From positions 870,501 through 934,500 of the forward strand of contig NZ_CP112998.1 in the NCBI RefSeq assembly GCF_026625565.1: a stretch of DNA of 64,000 bases, given 5' to 3'. A program made the position numbers and the translations under genes. The DNA is from Dyadobacter pollutisoli (GTDB taxonomy: Bacteria; Bacteroidota; Bacteroidia; Cytophagales; Spirosomataceae). Below the pieces are notes generated by a model. That model was not told the DNA's origin. It saw only the letters and a list, made by a program, of their open reading frames with translations, and did not search any database. Below, piece by piece: positions 43,822 through 53,397 of the stretch (position 1 is the first letter of the stretch; every line of letters starts with the position of its first letter).

Positions 43822-46800
43822 CAATGGTTATAAAACATTGCAGGAAGCCATAGATGCAGCCAATAACGATAATTCCATCACGGAGATATGGGTGAGAAAA
43901 GGCACCTACTATCCAACCAAAGTCCCCGACGGATGCACCAACTGTACTGCCAGAGATTACACTTTTGAACTACCGGACAATGTGGTCATTTATGGCGGAT
44001 TTAAAGGAAATGAACCCGACCCGAGTTACCGCGATTTAGCCGCCAATCCCACCATCCTGAGCGGTGACATCGGGCTTCGGGGCCAGGAATCCGACAACAG
44101 TTATCATGTGGTGCTGTCGGTGAGCGACAGGGAAACCAGCCTGGATGGCTTTACCATCAGAGACGGCTTTATGGAAACTAATCCTTCCAATTTTTTTGCA
44201 AGCATTTCCGGCGCGAGCATCGGGCGTGATGTGGGCACAGGGGCTTATTACTATAATACCAAAGGCACTATTTCCAACTGCATTTTCGACAACCAGCGAA
44301 GCTTCGCGACCTTGTTTATTAATCATTCCGAATTCCTTATGGAAAATTCGGTGGTGGCCAATAACCCGTTAGGCAACGGGATGTCGTGTATAGCAGGCTC
44401 ACAGACCAATGCGCTCAACTGTTTGTTCGTCGGAAACACCACCAATGTGCCGGTGGGTGGCGCTGTTCATCAGGTGAACTCTTTTGGTTCTTTTAAATTC
44501 TGTACTTTTTACAACAATGCGAGTAGCGCAGGCGTCATTACCAACGAAAATTCATCCTTTAATCTTGAAAGCGGCATCATCTGGAAAAATGACGCCGGCG
44601 GGCCGGCCATCGCCCATACAGGTACCGGCTCCGCCGATGCAGCTTTCAGCCTGATACAAGGGGGTTATCCAGGTACGGGAAACGTCAGCACCTATCCGCA
44701 GTTTGCCCGCGCCGCTAGTCCTGCCGGCCCCGACCATATATTCCGAACTGCTGACGACGGGCTGCGGATTGTATATGGCAGCCCTGCCATGAATACCGGC
44801 AGCAACCAGTTCATCAATACGCCGACCGATATACTCGGTGCTCCGAGAGTTCAGGCCAGTGAGGCGGATATGGGGGCATATGAAGGTGCGGCTTGTCCTT
44901 CCTACGATGTGATTTACGTGGATGGCGGCATCGCCAATCCCGGCGGAGGCGATAGCTGGGCAACCGCCGTCAAAAACCTGAGCGATGCCATTGCCATGTC
45001 GGCAAGCTGTGGAGGTTCGAAGCAAATCTGGGTTAAAAAGGGGACCTATTATCCATCTGCCTATCCGGCAGGCTGTACCAATTGCTCCAGTGCCCGCGAT
45101 TTTACCTTCTTGCTGGATAAAAACACCATTCTGTATGGTGGCTTTGCTGGCAATGAAACCACATTGACCCAGCGTGACCCTATACACAATATAACCACGC
45201 TGAGTGGCAATATCGGGGATATGAATACCGATGCCGATAATTCCTATCACGTGGTGATGATACTGGATTTTAGTAACAAATCGGCTATCCTGGATGGTTT
45301 TGCCATACAGGATGGCAGGGCCGATGGGACGGGCAATAGTCTTATTTCCACCCCCTATAACACCGAAGTAGGGAAAAACACAGGAGCTGGTTTATGGCTG
45401 GCGGATGCCTCACCCGTTATTAATCAGTGCGTTTTTACCAATAACAAGGCCGCATCTGGCGGAGGAATGTATATCGAAGGTTCCGATGCGAAACCAGCCG
45501 TCCGTAACTGTGTATTCAGCCAGAATCAGGCCAGTCTCAGTGGCGGTGGGGTGTATAATGTCGGGGGGGATTTTTCCATTTCCAACACCATATTCACCGG
45601 CAATAGTGCGACCAACAGGGGTGGTGGCATATCCAGCCCGGGCGATTTTGTGAGGCTTTTCAATACTACTTTTTACAATAACACCGCTTCGGCCACCGGA
45701 GGTGTAAACGGCTTTTATACCGCCACCAACAGCATTTTCTGGCACAGCCCGATAGGCGCCGTATTCAACAGCACCCCTACCTATACAACCGTCGAAGGCG
45801 GGTTCGACGGTGACGGTAATTTATCGGATGATCCTCAGTTTAAAGATCCTGCCAATCTCAAAGGCCCGGATGGTTTTTGGGGCACCGATGACGATGGGCT
45901 AAAACTGGTAACGGGCAGTTCGGCTATTAACAGTGGCAACAACAGCGGCGTAAACACTACCACCGATCTTACCGGCGCCGACCGTGTACAGGGAAATACA
46001 GTAGACAGGGGCGCTTACGAAGGAGGCATCTGCCCCAACGGTAGCCGTATTTATGTAGATGCCGCCGTAGCGACCAGCGGCCTGGGCAATAGTTGGGCTA
46101 CTGCCTATAAAACCCTGCAGGAGGCGCTTAATGCTGCTTCCTGTTCCAATATTATAGAAATATGGGTAAAAAAAGGCACGTATTATCCCAGTCAATATCC
46201 CGAAGGATGCACCAATTGCGGCAGCAGGGACTATACTTTCGTGCTGAAAAACAACCTGGCCATATACGGCGGTTTTTCCGGATCGGAAGCCAGTATAAAC
46301 GACCGGAACTTAGCAGCTAACATCAGTATTGCAAGCGGTAATATAGGTAATGCAGCCGATAACAACGACAATTCCCATCATGTCGTCATGTCTGTAAACT
46401 GCAACAGCAGCGCTATTTTCGATGGTTTTACGGTGGAGGGTGGTCAGGCCGCATTCCTGCCTTCCGATATTTATATGAACCTGCCATCGCTAGCCGTGCC
46501 CAGAGATGTGGGGGGAGGCCTTTATAACTACCAGTCGTCGCCGACGGTTTCCAGTTGCATTTTCGGCGCCTGCCATAGTTATGCTACTATTTACAATGAG
46601 AATAACGCTTCGCCTGTTTTCAGCAACACCGTTTTTGCTAACAACAGCTTAGGCGCCGCCATTTATAACAAAACCAATTCCTCACCCCGCCTTACCAACT
46701 GTCTCATTACAGGAAACGGCGCGGCTGCGGGTAATCCAACGGGCGGGATCAACAACAACAGCAACTCCAACCCGGTCATAAAAAGCACTACTTTTTACGG

Positions 46801-49800
46801 AAACAATTACCAGAACGGGCTCATTTACAGCAATAACTCGTCGCCCGTCATCACAGGCAGTATCTTGTGGGGAAAATCGGCCAACGGCATGATTGTCAAT
46901 AATGGGGGATCGGCTACGGTCAGTTACAGTATCGTGGAAGGGGGCTTTTCCGGCACGGGTAACATCAACAGCAACCCGCTGTTCGTTAATGCGGTTGACC
47001 CCGATGGCACTGATAATATTTTTGCCACAGCCGATGACGGGCTGATACTTACCCGTTCTTCGCCGGCCGTGGACGCCGACGGTAGCGGCACAGCTCCGCT
47101 ATTTGATATTTTATGGACACCCCGTCCCACGGGAATGGGCATCGATTTAGGTGTTTACGAACTCAACTATGCTCCGGCGGTTCCATCGGTAACCATCACC
47201 AGCTCATCCACTAATATATGCGCGGCGGGAAGTATTACATTCAGCTCATCGGTGGTCAATGAGGGCGCTACGCCTGGTTATCAATGGAAAAAGAATGACC
47301 TGCCAATCAACAATGCCACGCAGGCAACGTATACCGCTGGCAGCTCAGACCTGGCCGATGGTGACCAGATCACCTTGACGCTTACCAGCAGTCTTTACGC
47401 AAGCCCCAACCCGGTTACGAGCAATATCATCACCATACAAACGGCCGACACTTTGTACGTGGATGCCTCCGTTGCCGGTTCGGGTGATGGAAACAGCTGG
47501 GCAACGGCTTTCAAGACATTGGCCGAAGCCCTCGATGCCGCCCATCGTTGCGCGCAGGTCGAAACAGTGCTGATAGCGAAAGGCACCTATACACCTATGT
47601 CGTTACCCTACAATATGGGTCCGGGGCAGACCGGCACACCAGTAGTTTCTGCCGACAACCGGGACAAAACCTTTCACGTACGGAATGGCCTGGATTTGTA
47701 TGGTGGCTATCCCAATGGCGGCGGTGCCCGAAATATAGCGACCAACGCCACTATCCTGGACGGTGCTAATGTGGGCGGTGTTTCCGGCGAGTATGCCTAC
47801 CATGTCGTGCTGGTTGATGCCGGTGGCGACCTGGGCAACGCCAGCGATACGCTTAAACTATCGGGACTGATCATCAAAAACGGAAGGGCTGACGGCAGCG
47901 GTGTCTTGTCTGTAAACAATTACGATGTGGAACGCAACCGGGGAGGCGGTGTATATGTCGCAAACGCATTGAATTTGATCTCCCACAATGTAATCACACA
48001 AAACAATGCCGCTGTGGGTGCCGGTATTTATTCCTTTGCCAGCCACAATAATTTTTACAGCAATGTATTCGCCGAAAATACATCCATCGGCGGCGGCGGC
48101 GGCGGTTACACGAAGTTTGGTGAGACCGTTATGGCCAATAATATCGCTACCGGAAATACGGCAGGATCAGGCGGTGGGATGATGATCGATAATGGCTCAA
48201 ACGTACTCACCAACAATACTTTTTACAATAATGCAGCTACAACCGGAGGCGGGCTGCACTCCGAAAACGGCACCGGCACTTATAACAACAATATTTTCCG
48301 GGAAAACAAAACAAATGGAAGTGCCAACGTAGCCGGCGCCGATTACTACAAAAATCCGACAGCTTCCAATACATTCAAAAACAACGTTTTACAGCGCACC
48401 TCCGGCAGCTACACGACCGACAACGCGGCAGGCAATTTTGATTTGGGAACAAGTGCAGCCGCAACCGGTAACATTTTTGTTGCCGATCCGCTTTTCACTA
48501 ACCCGTTGTTACCGGCAGGCGTTGACGGCATATATGGCACAGCCGACGATGGCCTTCGCCTCGCCGCTTGCAGCCCCGCAATCAATACAGGTTATAATGG
48601 TGCGGTTGTTTCCATTCCCAAGGACATTAATTCGAATACCCGTGTTTTTGAAAATACAGTGGATATGGGCGCTTACGAATTGACTGCCACGAAGCAAAGC
48701 CTGTTGCCCGATGTGAACATAACCGGGAATATCTTGTTTTGTTCCGGCAGCGCCAACCCACTTACCGCAACGGCCGGCTTTAATTCCTATTTGTGGAGTG
48801 ATGGAAGCACAGGCCAGTCTGTCAATGCAGCTACACCCGGAAAATACATTGTTACAGCTACCGACGCTGCCGGCTGTATGGCCAAAGATTCGGTTGTTAC
48901 CACGCACCAGCCGGCCTCTGATCTTTCTCTGAGGAATTTTCAGCTGAACGGGGGCGCCATCGTCTATACCGCCAATTCTTACTGGCTCGACTATTATAGT
49001 AACCGGACAAGTTCCATGTGGTACCGGGATTCCATCGATCTCAATTATGATTTTGAACTGTCGTTCAGGATTTGGCTGGGTACGGCAACTGGTGCCGACG
49101 CTGGTATGGCTTTCGTGTTGCAAAAAGCGGGCATCTATGCGGTGGGCAGCAACCCCGTCGCCAGTCTGGGCTATTACGATGCCAAGGCGACCTTTGGTCA
49201 ATCTGTGGCTATTGAGCTGGATATGAACAATTCGGGGGCCGGCCCACCCTGGTATGATCCGGCCGGTTCGCATATATCTTTTGTAAAAAACGGTTCGGCA
49301 ATGCCTGTTTCAGGCCCGTTTCCGCTCAGTATCTCGCGCGGGAACTATATCTATAAATTCACCTGGAACCATCTCACGCATACACTTTCGCTGTACCAGG
49401 ATGGTGTATTGCTAGGCACTATGAGCGAAGACGTTGTCAATACCGTATTCGGGGGCCGGTCAAAAGTGATATTTGGTTTTACAACCTCGTCCAATTCGGG
49501 TAACACGGCGCAACAAGTTGACATTCTTCCAAGCAATCCCTACGTATACGACCGCCAGTTGGAGATCAAACAGGACTGTGGCAGCGCCACTTTGCGTACC
49601 AATGCGGCAGCCGGCCTACCTGGCTTTGGAGCGACGGGTCTACCGGTTCCACCATACAGGCTGTGCCGGGTAATACCTATTCCGTCACAACCAGTTACGG
49701 GGGATGTACCTTTACGGCAGAGAAGTACGTGGACGCTGTTACCAGCCCGGTCATCACGGCAAACGGCCCGGTCACTAATATTTGTCCGGGGACACCCGTA

Positions 49801-49801
49801 A
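43757..49801 (+). CDS. Giant surface adhesin: parallel beta-helix modules and lectin domain (main body)
   Basis: The coding part effectively begins at about 43811, as the upstream part of this frame is an out-of-frame translation. Four modules of about 330-400 residues follow, each opening with Y-V-D-x-x-x and SWATAxKxLxEA, then WV(K/R)KGTYYP, GCTNC and a Y-G-G-F block, and closing with D-D-G-L, S-P-A-x-N and V-D-M-G-A-Y-E (right-handed beta-helix, 'choice-of-anchor Q' type). An Ig-like domain lies between modules three and four. Near the end are a PKD-like domain (SYLWSDGSTGQSV) and an L-type lectin domain (DAGMAFVLQKAGIYAVGSNP). The final 60 residues are out of frame. Role: cell-surface or secreted adhesion and glycan binding. 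Confidence 0.85.
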   Translation: MPTRSSTSIAAEPFPAAAPFFNNGYKTLQEAIDAANNDNSITEIWVRKGTYYPTKVPDGCTNCTARDYTFELPDNVVIYGGFKGNEPDPSYRDLAANPTILSGDIGLRGQESDNSYHVVLSVSDRETSLDGFTIRDGFMETNPSNFFASISGASIGRDVGTGAYYYNTKGTISNCIFDNQRSFATLFINHSEFLMENSVVANNPLGNGMSCIAGSQTNALNCLFVGNTTNVPVGGAVHQVNSFGSFKFCTFYNNASSAGVITNENSSFNLESGIIWKNDAGGPAIAHTGTGSADAAFSLIQGGYPGTGNVSTYPQFARAASPAGPDHIFRTADDGLRIVYGSPAMNTGSNQFINTPTDILGAPRVQASEADMGAYEGAACPSYDVIYVDGGIANPGGGDSWATAVKNLSDAIAMSASCGGSKQIWVKKGTYYPSAYPAGCTNCSSARDFTFLLDKNTILYGGFAGNETTLTQRDPIHNITTLSGNIGDMNTDADNSYHVVMILDFSNKSAILDGFAIQDGRADGTGNSLISTPYNTEVGKNTGAGLWLADASPVINQCVFTNNKAASGGGMYIEGSDAKPAVRNCVFSQNQASLSGGGVYNVGGDFSISNTIFTGNSATNRGGGISSPGDFVRLFNTTFYNNTASATGGVNGFYTATNSIFWHSPIGAVFNSTPTYTTVEGGFDGDGNLSDDPQFKDPANLKGPDGFWGTDDDGLKLVTGSSAINSGNNSGVNTTTDLTGADRVQGNTVDRGAYEGGICPNGSRIYVDAAVATSGLGNSWATAYKTLQEALNAASCSNIIEIWVKKGTYYPSQYPEGCTNCGSRDYTFVLKNNLAIYGGFSGSEASINDRNLAANISIASGNIGNAADNNDNSHHVVMSVNCNSSAIFDGFTVEGGQAAFLPSDIYMNLPSLAVPRDVGGGLYNYQSSPTVSSCIFGACHSYATIYNENNASPVFSNTVFANNSLGAAIYNKTNSSPRLTNCLITGNGAAAGNPTGGINNNSNSNPVIKSTTFYGNNYQNGLIYSNNSSPVITGSILWGKSANGMIVNNGGSATVSYSIVEGGFSGTGNINSNPLFVNAVDPDGTDNIFATADDGLILTRSSPAVDADGSGTAPLFDILWTPRPTGMGIDLGVYELNYAPAVPSVTITSSSTNICAAGSITFSSSVVNEGATPGYQWKKNDLPINNATQATYTAGSSDLADGDQITLTLTSSLYASPNPVTSNIITIQTADTLYVDASVAGSGDGNSWATAFKTLAEALDAAHRCAQVETVLIAKGTYTPMSLPYNMGPGQTGTPVVSADNRDKTFHVRNGLDLYGGYPNGGGARNIATNATILDGANVGGVSGEYAYHVVLVDAGGDLGNASDTLKLSGLIIKNGRADGSGVLSVNNYDVERNRGGGVYVANALNLISHNVITQNNAAVGAGIYSFASHNNFYSNVFAENTSIGGGGGGYTKFGETVMANNIATGNTAGSGGGMMIDNGSNVLTNNTFYNNAATTGGGLHSENGTGTYNNNIFRENKTNGSANVAGADYYKNPTASNTFKNNVLQRTSGSYTTDNAAGNFDLGTSAAATGNIFVADPLFTNPLLPAGVDGIYGTADDGLRLAACSPAINTGYNGAVVSIPKDINSNTRVFENTVDMGAYELTATKQSLLPDVNITGNILFCSGSANPLTATAGFNSYLWSDGSTGQSVNAATPGKYIVTATDAAGCMAKDSVVTTHQPASDLSLRNFQLNGGAIVYTANSYWLDYYSNRTSSMWYRDSIDLNYDFELSFRIWLGTATGADAGMAFVLQKAGIYAVGSNPVASLGYYDAKATFGQSVAIELDMNNSGAGPPWYDPAGSHISFVKNGSAMPVSGPFPLSISRGNYIYKFTWNHLTHTLSLYQDGVLLGTMSEDVVNTVFGGRSKVIFGFTTSSNSGNTAQQVDILPSNPYVYDRQLEIKQDCGSATLRTNAAAGLPGFGATGLPVPPYRLCRVIPIPSQPVTGDVPLRQRSTWTLLPARSSRQTARSLIFVRGHP
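43813..43819 (+). other. Homopolymer T7 frame break in the adhesin gene
   Basis: Seven T residues end the signal-peptide frame at TAA; six would join it to the body in frame. Homopolymer length change is the usual basis of slipped-strand phase variation and also the most frequent sequencing error. Confidence 0.7.
49624..49627 (+). other. Second frame break in the adhesin gene
   Basis: The body frame reads GLPGF and then becomes nonsense; the next frame starts WSDGSTGSTIQAVPGNTYSV directly at 49627. One additional base near CTTTGG (for example four T instead of three) would join GLPGF to WSDGS. Confidence 0.7.
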
Positions 49802-50988
49802 CGCTTACCGCCAGTTCCGGCCGGCGTTTTGCATGGAGCAACGATAGCGCCACCCAAAGCATCACGGTAACCGCCCCCGGCGTTTACAATGTGCTGGTAG
49901 ACGGCTGTCGGTCGAACGAAATCGTCATAACCCATGCCGCCGGCGGAGGGCTGGCTGCCAGCGGCGATGAAGTGGTGAGTAATATATCCGGAAACACACT
50001 ACTTGCTGCCACCGGCTGCCGCGCGATAGCTTTTGTGGAACCCGGCGGAAGCCAACCACTAACCGGGTCCCTTACTGCTAAAACATGGGTGGAAACAGCG
50101 GTAATTTACTATAAAGGCGAACCCTATGTGCCCCGGCATTTTGAAATAACACCTGCACAAAATGCAGAAAACGCCACTGCCAGAATTACGCTGTATTTCA
50201 GCCAGCAGGATTTTAATCTTTTCAACAATGACCATCCGGCGTACGCTTTGCCATCCAGCGAAAACGATGCCGTGGGAAAAGCCGCTCTCCGGATCGTTCA
50301 GTATCATGGAAACGGGGATAACACCGGATTACCAGCCGGTTATCCAGTTGGCGGCAGCACTTCGATCATTGATCCGAGAGATGGGGACATTCTCTGGAAT
50401 GTGGATATGCAGCGTTGGGAAGTGAGTTTTGAGGTGAATGGTTTCAGCGGCTTCTTTGTCACAAGCAGCACTCCCTTACCGGTAAGCTGGATTTCGTTTT
50501 CGGCCCGCCGAAACGACGCTTCGCAAGTAGTACTGAATTGGCGGGTAAATGAATGGGCAGTATCGCATTATCAGATCGAAAGAAGCCTCGACGCACGAAA
50601 CTTTACGCCCGCAGGCATACTGGCCGCCCAGGGCGACGGAATTATGGAATATACCTTTACGGATCCGACGCCGGTTTTACAGCAAATCTACTATCGGATC
50701 AGGCAAACCGATCTGGACGGGAGCTATAGTTACAGCCGTATTCTGAGCGTATCGGGGATTGATGGGGAATTTACCGCCTTCCCGAACCCGGTGGGAGGAC
50801 GCTTGACTGTTCAGGTGGGAAAGAGGTACATTGGAAGCCGGTTAAAGCTGATGAATATATCCGGGGTTGTTCTTCAGGAAATCACGGTGAAACAACAATC
50901 TCTTACTCTTGATTTGGACAAATACGCTTCGGGGGTTTACCTGCTGAGCACAGAGGATGGTAAGGTGATCAAACTGATCAGGCAGTGA
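49663..50988 (+). CDS. C-terminal fragment of the giant adhesin with type IX secretion sorting domain
   Basis: This frame carries the adhesin's real end; its meaningful part starts at 49627 with WSDGSTGSTIQAVPGN, before the first usable start codon. It contains PKD-like units (YSVTTSYGGCTFTAEKYVDA), a beta domain with the common LPVSWISFSARRNDASQVVL segment and, at the C-terminus, the T9SS type A sorting domain (FTAFPNPVGGRLTVQVGKRY, then SGVYLLSTEDGKVIKLIRQ). The sorting domain would send the protein through the PorSS/T9SS to the surface, where it may be attached or released. As split, this part has no signal peptide and cannot be exported by itself. Confidence 0.8.
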   Translation: MPGNTYSVTTSYGGCTFTAEKYVDAVTSPVITANGPVTNICPGTPVTLTASSGRRFAWSNDSATQSITVTAPGVYNVLVDGCRSNEIVITHAAGGGLAASGDEVVSNISGNTLLAATGCRAIAFVEPGGSQPLTGSLTAKTWVETAVIYYKGEPYVPRHFEITPAQNAENATARITLYFSQQDFNLFNNDHPAYALPSSENDAVGKAALRIVQYHGNGDNTGLPAGYPVGGSTSIIDPRDGDILWNVDMQRWEVSFEVNGFSGFFVTSSTPLPVSWISFSARRNDASQVVLNWRVNEWAVSHYQIERSLDARNFTPAGILAAQGDGIMEYTFTDPTPVLQQIYYRIRQTDLDGSYSYSRILSVSGIDGEFTAFPNPVGGRLTVQVGKRYIGSRLKLMNISGVVLQEITVKQQSLTLDLDKYASGVYLLSTEDGKVIKLIRQ

Positions 50989-51131
50989 GCCTGAGATGTA
51001 AGTGTCCCGAAACGACGGACCGTTTAGAATATATGTAGTTGCTCCATTCGACCCTTCGAAAATCCACATTTCGATTCGTGCTTTGATCAATGCCTGAATT
51101 TGTGAGGTAGATTAAAATAAGCGATTTGGAT

Positions 51132-52757
51132 TTATTTTACCTTGGTAAATTTTATATTGAAAGCCCGCGCAGTGGTTATTGTAAAGTGTACGACTTGACC
51201 TGTTTTCGATTCGACAAACCTAAGATCAGCCTGCAAATTTGGAACCATAAAATGGTCCTTATTGATCGCAATAATTGGGTTGTCGTTGGCCGGGGCTTGG
51301 TACACAAGCAGTTTCCCATTTTTCAGTTGAACAGTAAACGAAGTTTTTACTTCATCAGAATAGTAGGTACCCAAGTAGAGATCATTGGCTGCTTTCGTCG
51401 AATCAACCTTATAAAATGTAAAGCGATCAAAAGGAGGGTTAATGTAAGTCACTTCGTTGATTTGGGTAAAGTCGAGGGTACCCTCACGCCAATTAAACTG
51501 CGTGGCGTTTAAGGGAACCAAAGCCTGGTCGTCAAAGGCTAATCGTTTATCTGCAATCGTGAACGATATATTTCCCGTCATCCCACTTTGATACTCGCCA
51601 GCATATTTTTCCAATCGGGGAAGGGGTACAACAATAGGGTGGCTGGGGGATGGATCGGAGGTATCTTCGTTTGGTGAAACCTCTTTAATGAAGAGTTTTT
51701 CCACTTCAACAATTAAGTTGGTACTTGCCGTGTCGAACTGAGCTGAGTTACTTAACCAGGCAATCGAAAGGCCCATTTGCGGGAACCGTTCCAGCATGGC
51801 CCGGTAACTGGCCGTTGCGCCTGAATGCTGAATGAATTCTAGTCCGTATCGCCTACTTATAAATAAGCCCGCGCCATATGGATTAAGACTTCCGTCGATG
51901 AACCGGTCGGGTGCTATTAGCTTTGCCAGTAGCGAGGGAGTACCAAACTGACCGCTCCAATAGTATTCATTCCATTTGAGCAAATCCTCCGTCGTTGTCA
52001 AAAGGCCTCCATTGCCGTAAGCATTCTCATTGGGCATCTCGGTTCTAAATTGTCCTTCATCTACGCTGTAAGCCAAAGCGCGGTTAGCTACCACTCTCTT
52101 AAAATCGTCACGCCATTGGGTATGGACCATGCCGGCAGGTATAAAGATATATTTTCGGGTAAACTCGGCCAAGCTCATACCGCTTACCCGCTGCACGATG
52201 ATAGCAAGCAGGTTATAATTTGAATTGCTGTAAATAAACTTTCCACCGGGGATGTTGTTAAGGCCCTTTTGCTCCGAGATAATTTGTAACGCATCCGCAT
52301 TACTTTAGGTCTTGGTGGTCCGCGGCCAACCTGCGAGTTGGGCAATAGCGCCCCAGTCACGCAGACCGCTGGTATGATGCATTAGCTGGCTAATGGTAAT
52401 GGGATAATTATAGATCGGGAGTTCAGGGACATACTTTCGTATGTTATCCTGTAAACTCAGTTTTTGTTGCTGTTCAAGTAGTAAGACGGCTGCTGCTGTA
52501 AACTGTTTGGAAACTGAGCCAGCCTCAATAATCGAAGAATTAGTAAGCGGTACTTGACGCTCCATGTCGGCCATGCCCCATGCCTTTGAATAAATCAGCT
52601 TCCCATAACGGCTAATGGATAGTTGACATCCGGGACGATCAGGCTGATAACGGCTGCATAGTTGATCTATGACGGTAAGAGTGTCCTGCCAGGATTGTGC
52701 AAAAGATACAGATAATGAGGCAAGAAGTATGGTCACTACAAAGCATGCTTTCCGCAT
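51132..52757 (-). pseudogene. Serine hydrolase (beta-lactamase family) broken by one in-frame stop
   Basis: One continuous frame of 542 codons (52757 to 51132) is interrupted by a single TAA at 52305-52307. Before it lie a signal peptide (ending SVSFAQ), the SxxK motif SVSKQF, and HHTSGLRDWG. After it the frame continues without shift as SNADALQIISEQKGLNNIPG, then IYSNSNYNLLAIIVQRVSG (Tyr-x-Asn motif), and IQHSGATASYRAML (third motif). The C-terminal domain ends VHFTITTARAFNIKFTKV. Without the stop, this would be a typical 541-residue Bacteroidota serine hydrolase, related in type to the intact gene at 3.8-5.1 kb. The TAA could be a nonsense mutation or a sequencing error; suppression is less likely. 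Confidence 0.85.
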
Positions 52758-52970
52758 TTTATCCGTAATTGAGTTGGGGACTGAATTTAAGAAGCTTTAT
52801 TCTGATAAAATATACCCCATCAATGCTAAGTCAGTTTGTGTTAAATGTGCGGTTTAAATGATTGGTCAGCATGGGCGGATATTTCTTAGTCGTCGATCAC
52901 CCCAATTCGCTACTGAGATCATATCATTTTGGTCCGACTTTGTCATGATAGTTGACGTGGGCGTGGAGTG

Positions 52971-53162
52971 TTATTTTCCGAGCAGATTTAAGAAAAGGCT
53001 GCGGTAAGTAGCGGAAATAGGTATAAAAATATTATTGATCTTCACCTTTTCTTTTTCAATGGTTTCGATTTTATCGAGAGATACCATAAAGGATTTGTGT
53101 ATCCTGCAAATGATGTGGGCAGCAATCTCTTTTTCAAAATCGGTAAAAGTCTGTAAAGCCAT
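52971..53162 (-). pseudogene. C-terminal fragment of a LytTR regulator
   Basis: A 63-residue frame: LQTFTDFEKEIAAHIICRIH followed by KSFMVSLDKIETIEKEKVKI and PISATYRSLFLNLL. This is the last two-thirds of a LytTR DNA-binding domain (F-x-R-I-H-K-S-F/Y-x-V). The first strands and the receiver domain are absent, so this is a broken gene. It lies in the decayed zone between the stopped serine hydrolase and the IS remnant. Confidence 0.7.
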
Positions 53163-53172
53163 AATCTTCTTA

Positions 53173-53361
53173 TTAGTTTACGGGTAAGTCGCCTAACTTG
53201 TCAGCCCGAACTGTAAAATTCCAACCGTTATTCAAAGTGACAATTTCGGTTTCGATTTCTAGCATTTCTGGAATGACATGATCCTGAAAAGAGCAGCCTG
53301 ATAAAAACAAACAAATAGTTATGCAGAGCACCCAGGAGGCTGATTGTAGATTGTTTTTCAC
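53173..53361 (-). CDS. Small lipoprotein, possibly a fragment
   Basis: A 62-residue frame with a typical lipoprotein signal: SASWVLCITICLFLSGC (LSGC lipobox at about residues 20-23). The remaining 40 residues (FQDHVIPEMLEIETEIVTLN) match nothing I know. Its shortness and its place 36 bases before the IS remnant suggest a gene cut by the insertion, but a complete small lipoprotein is also possible. Confidence 0.45.
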   Translation of the reverse strand: MKNNLQSASWVLCITICLFLSGCSFQDHVIPEMLEIETEIVTLNNGWNFTVRADKLGDLPVN

Positions 53362-53397
53362 GGTGTTTTTTTAGAGCTGGGAAATTGAAAATATCGG

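Noticed and set aside
44900..47600. Repeated units in the adhesin as a possible DNA repeat or CRISPR-like array
   Set aside because: The repeats are at protein level with 330-400 residue periods and coding variation, so they are beta-helix modules.
48509..49273. 254-residue minus-strand frame within the adhesin
   Set aside because: Antisense of beta-helix and lectin coding sequence, no signal, no recognisable domain.
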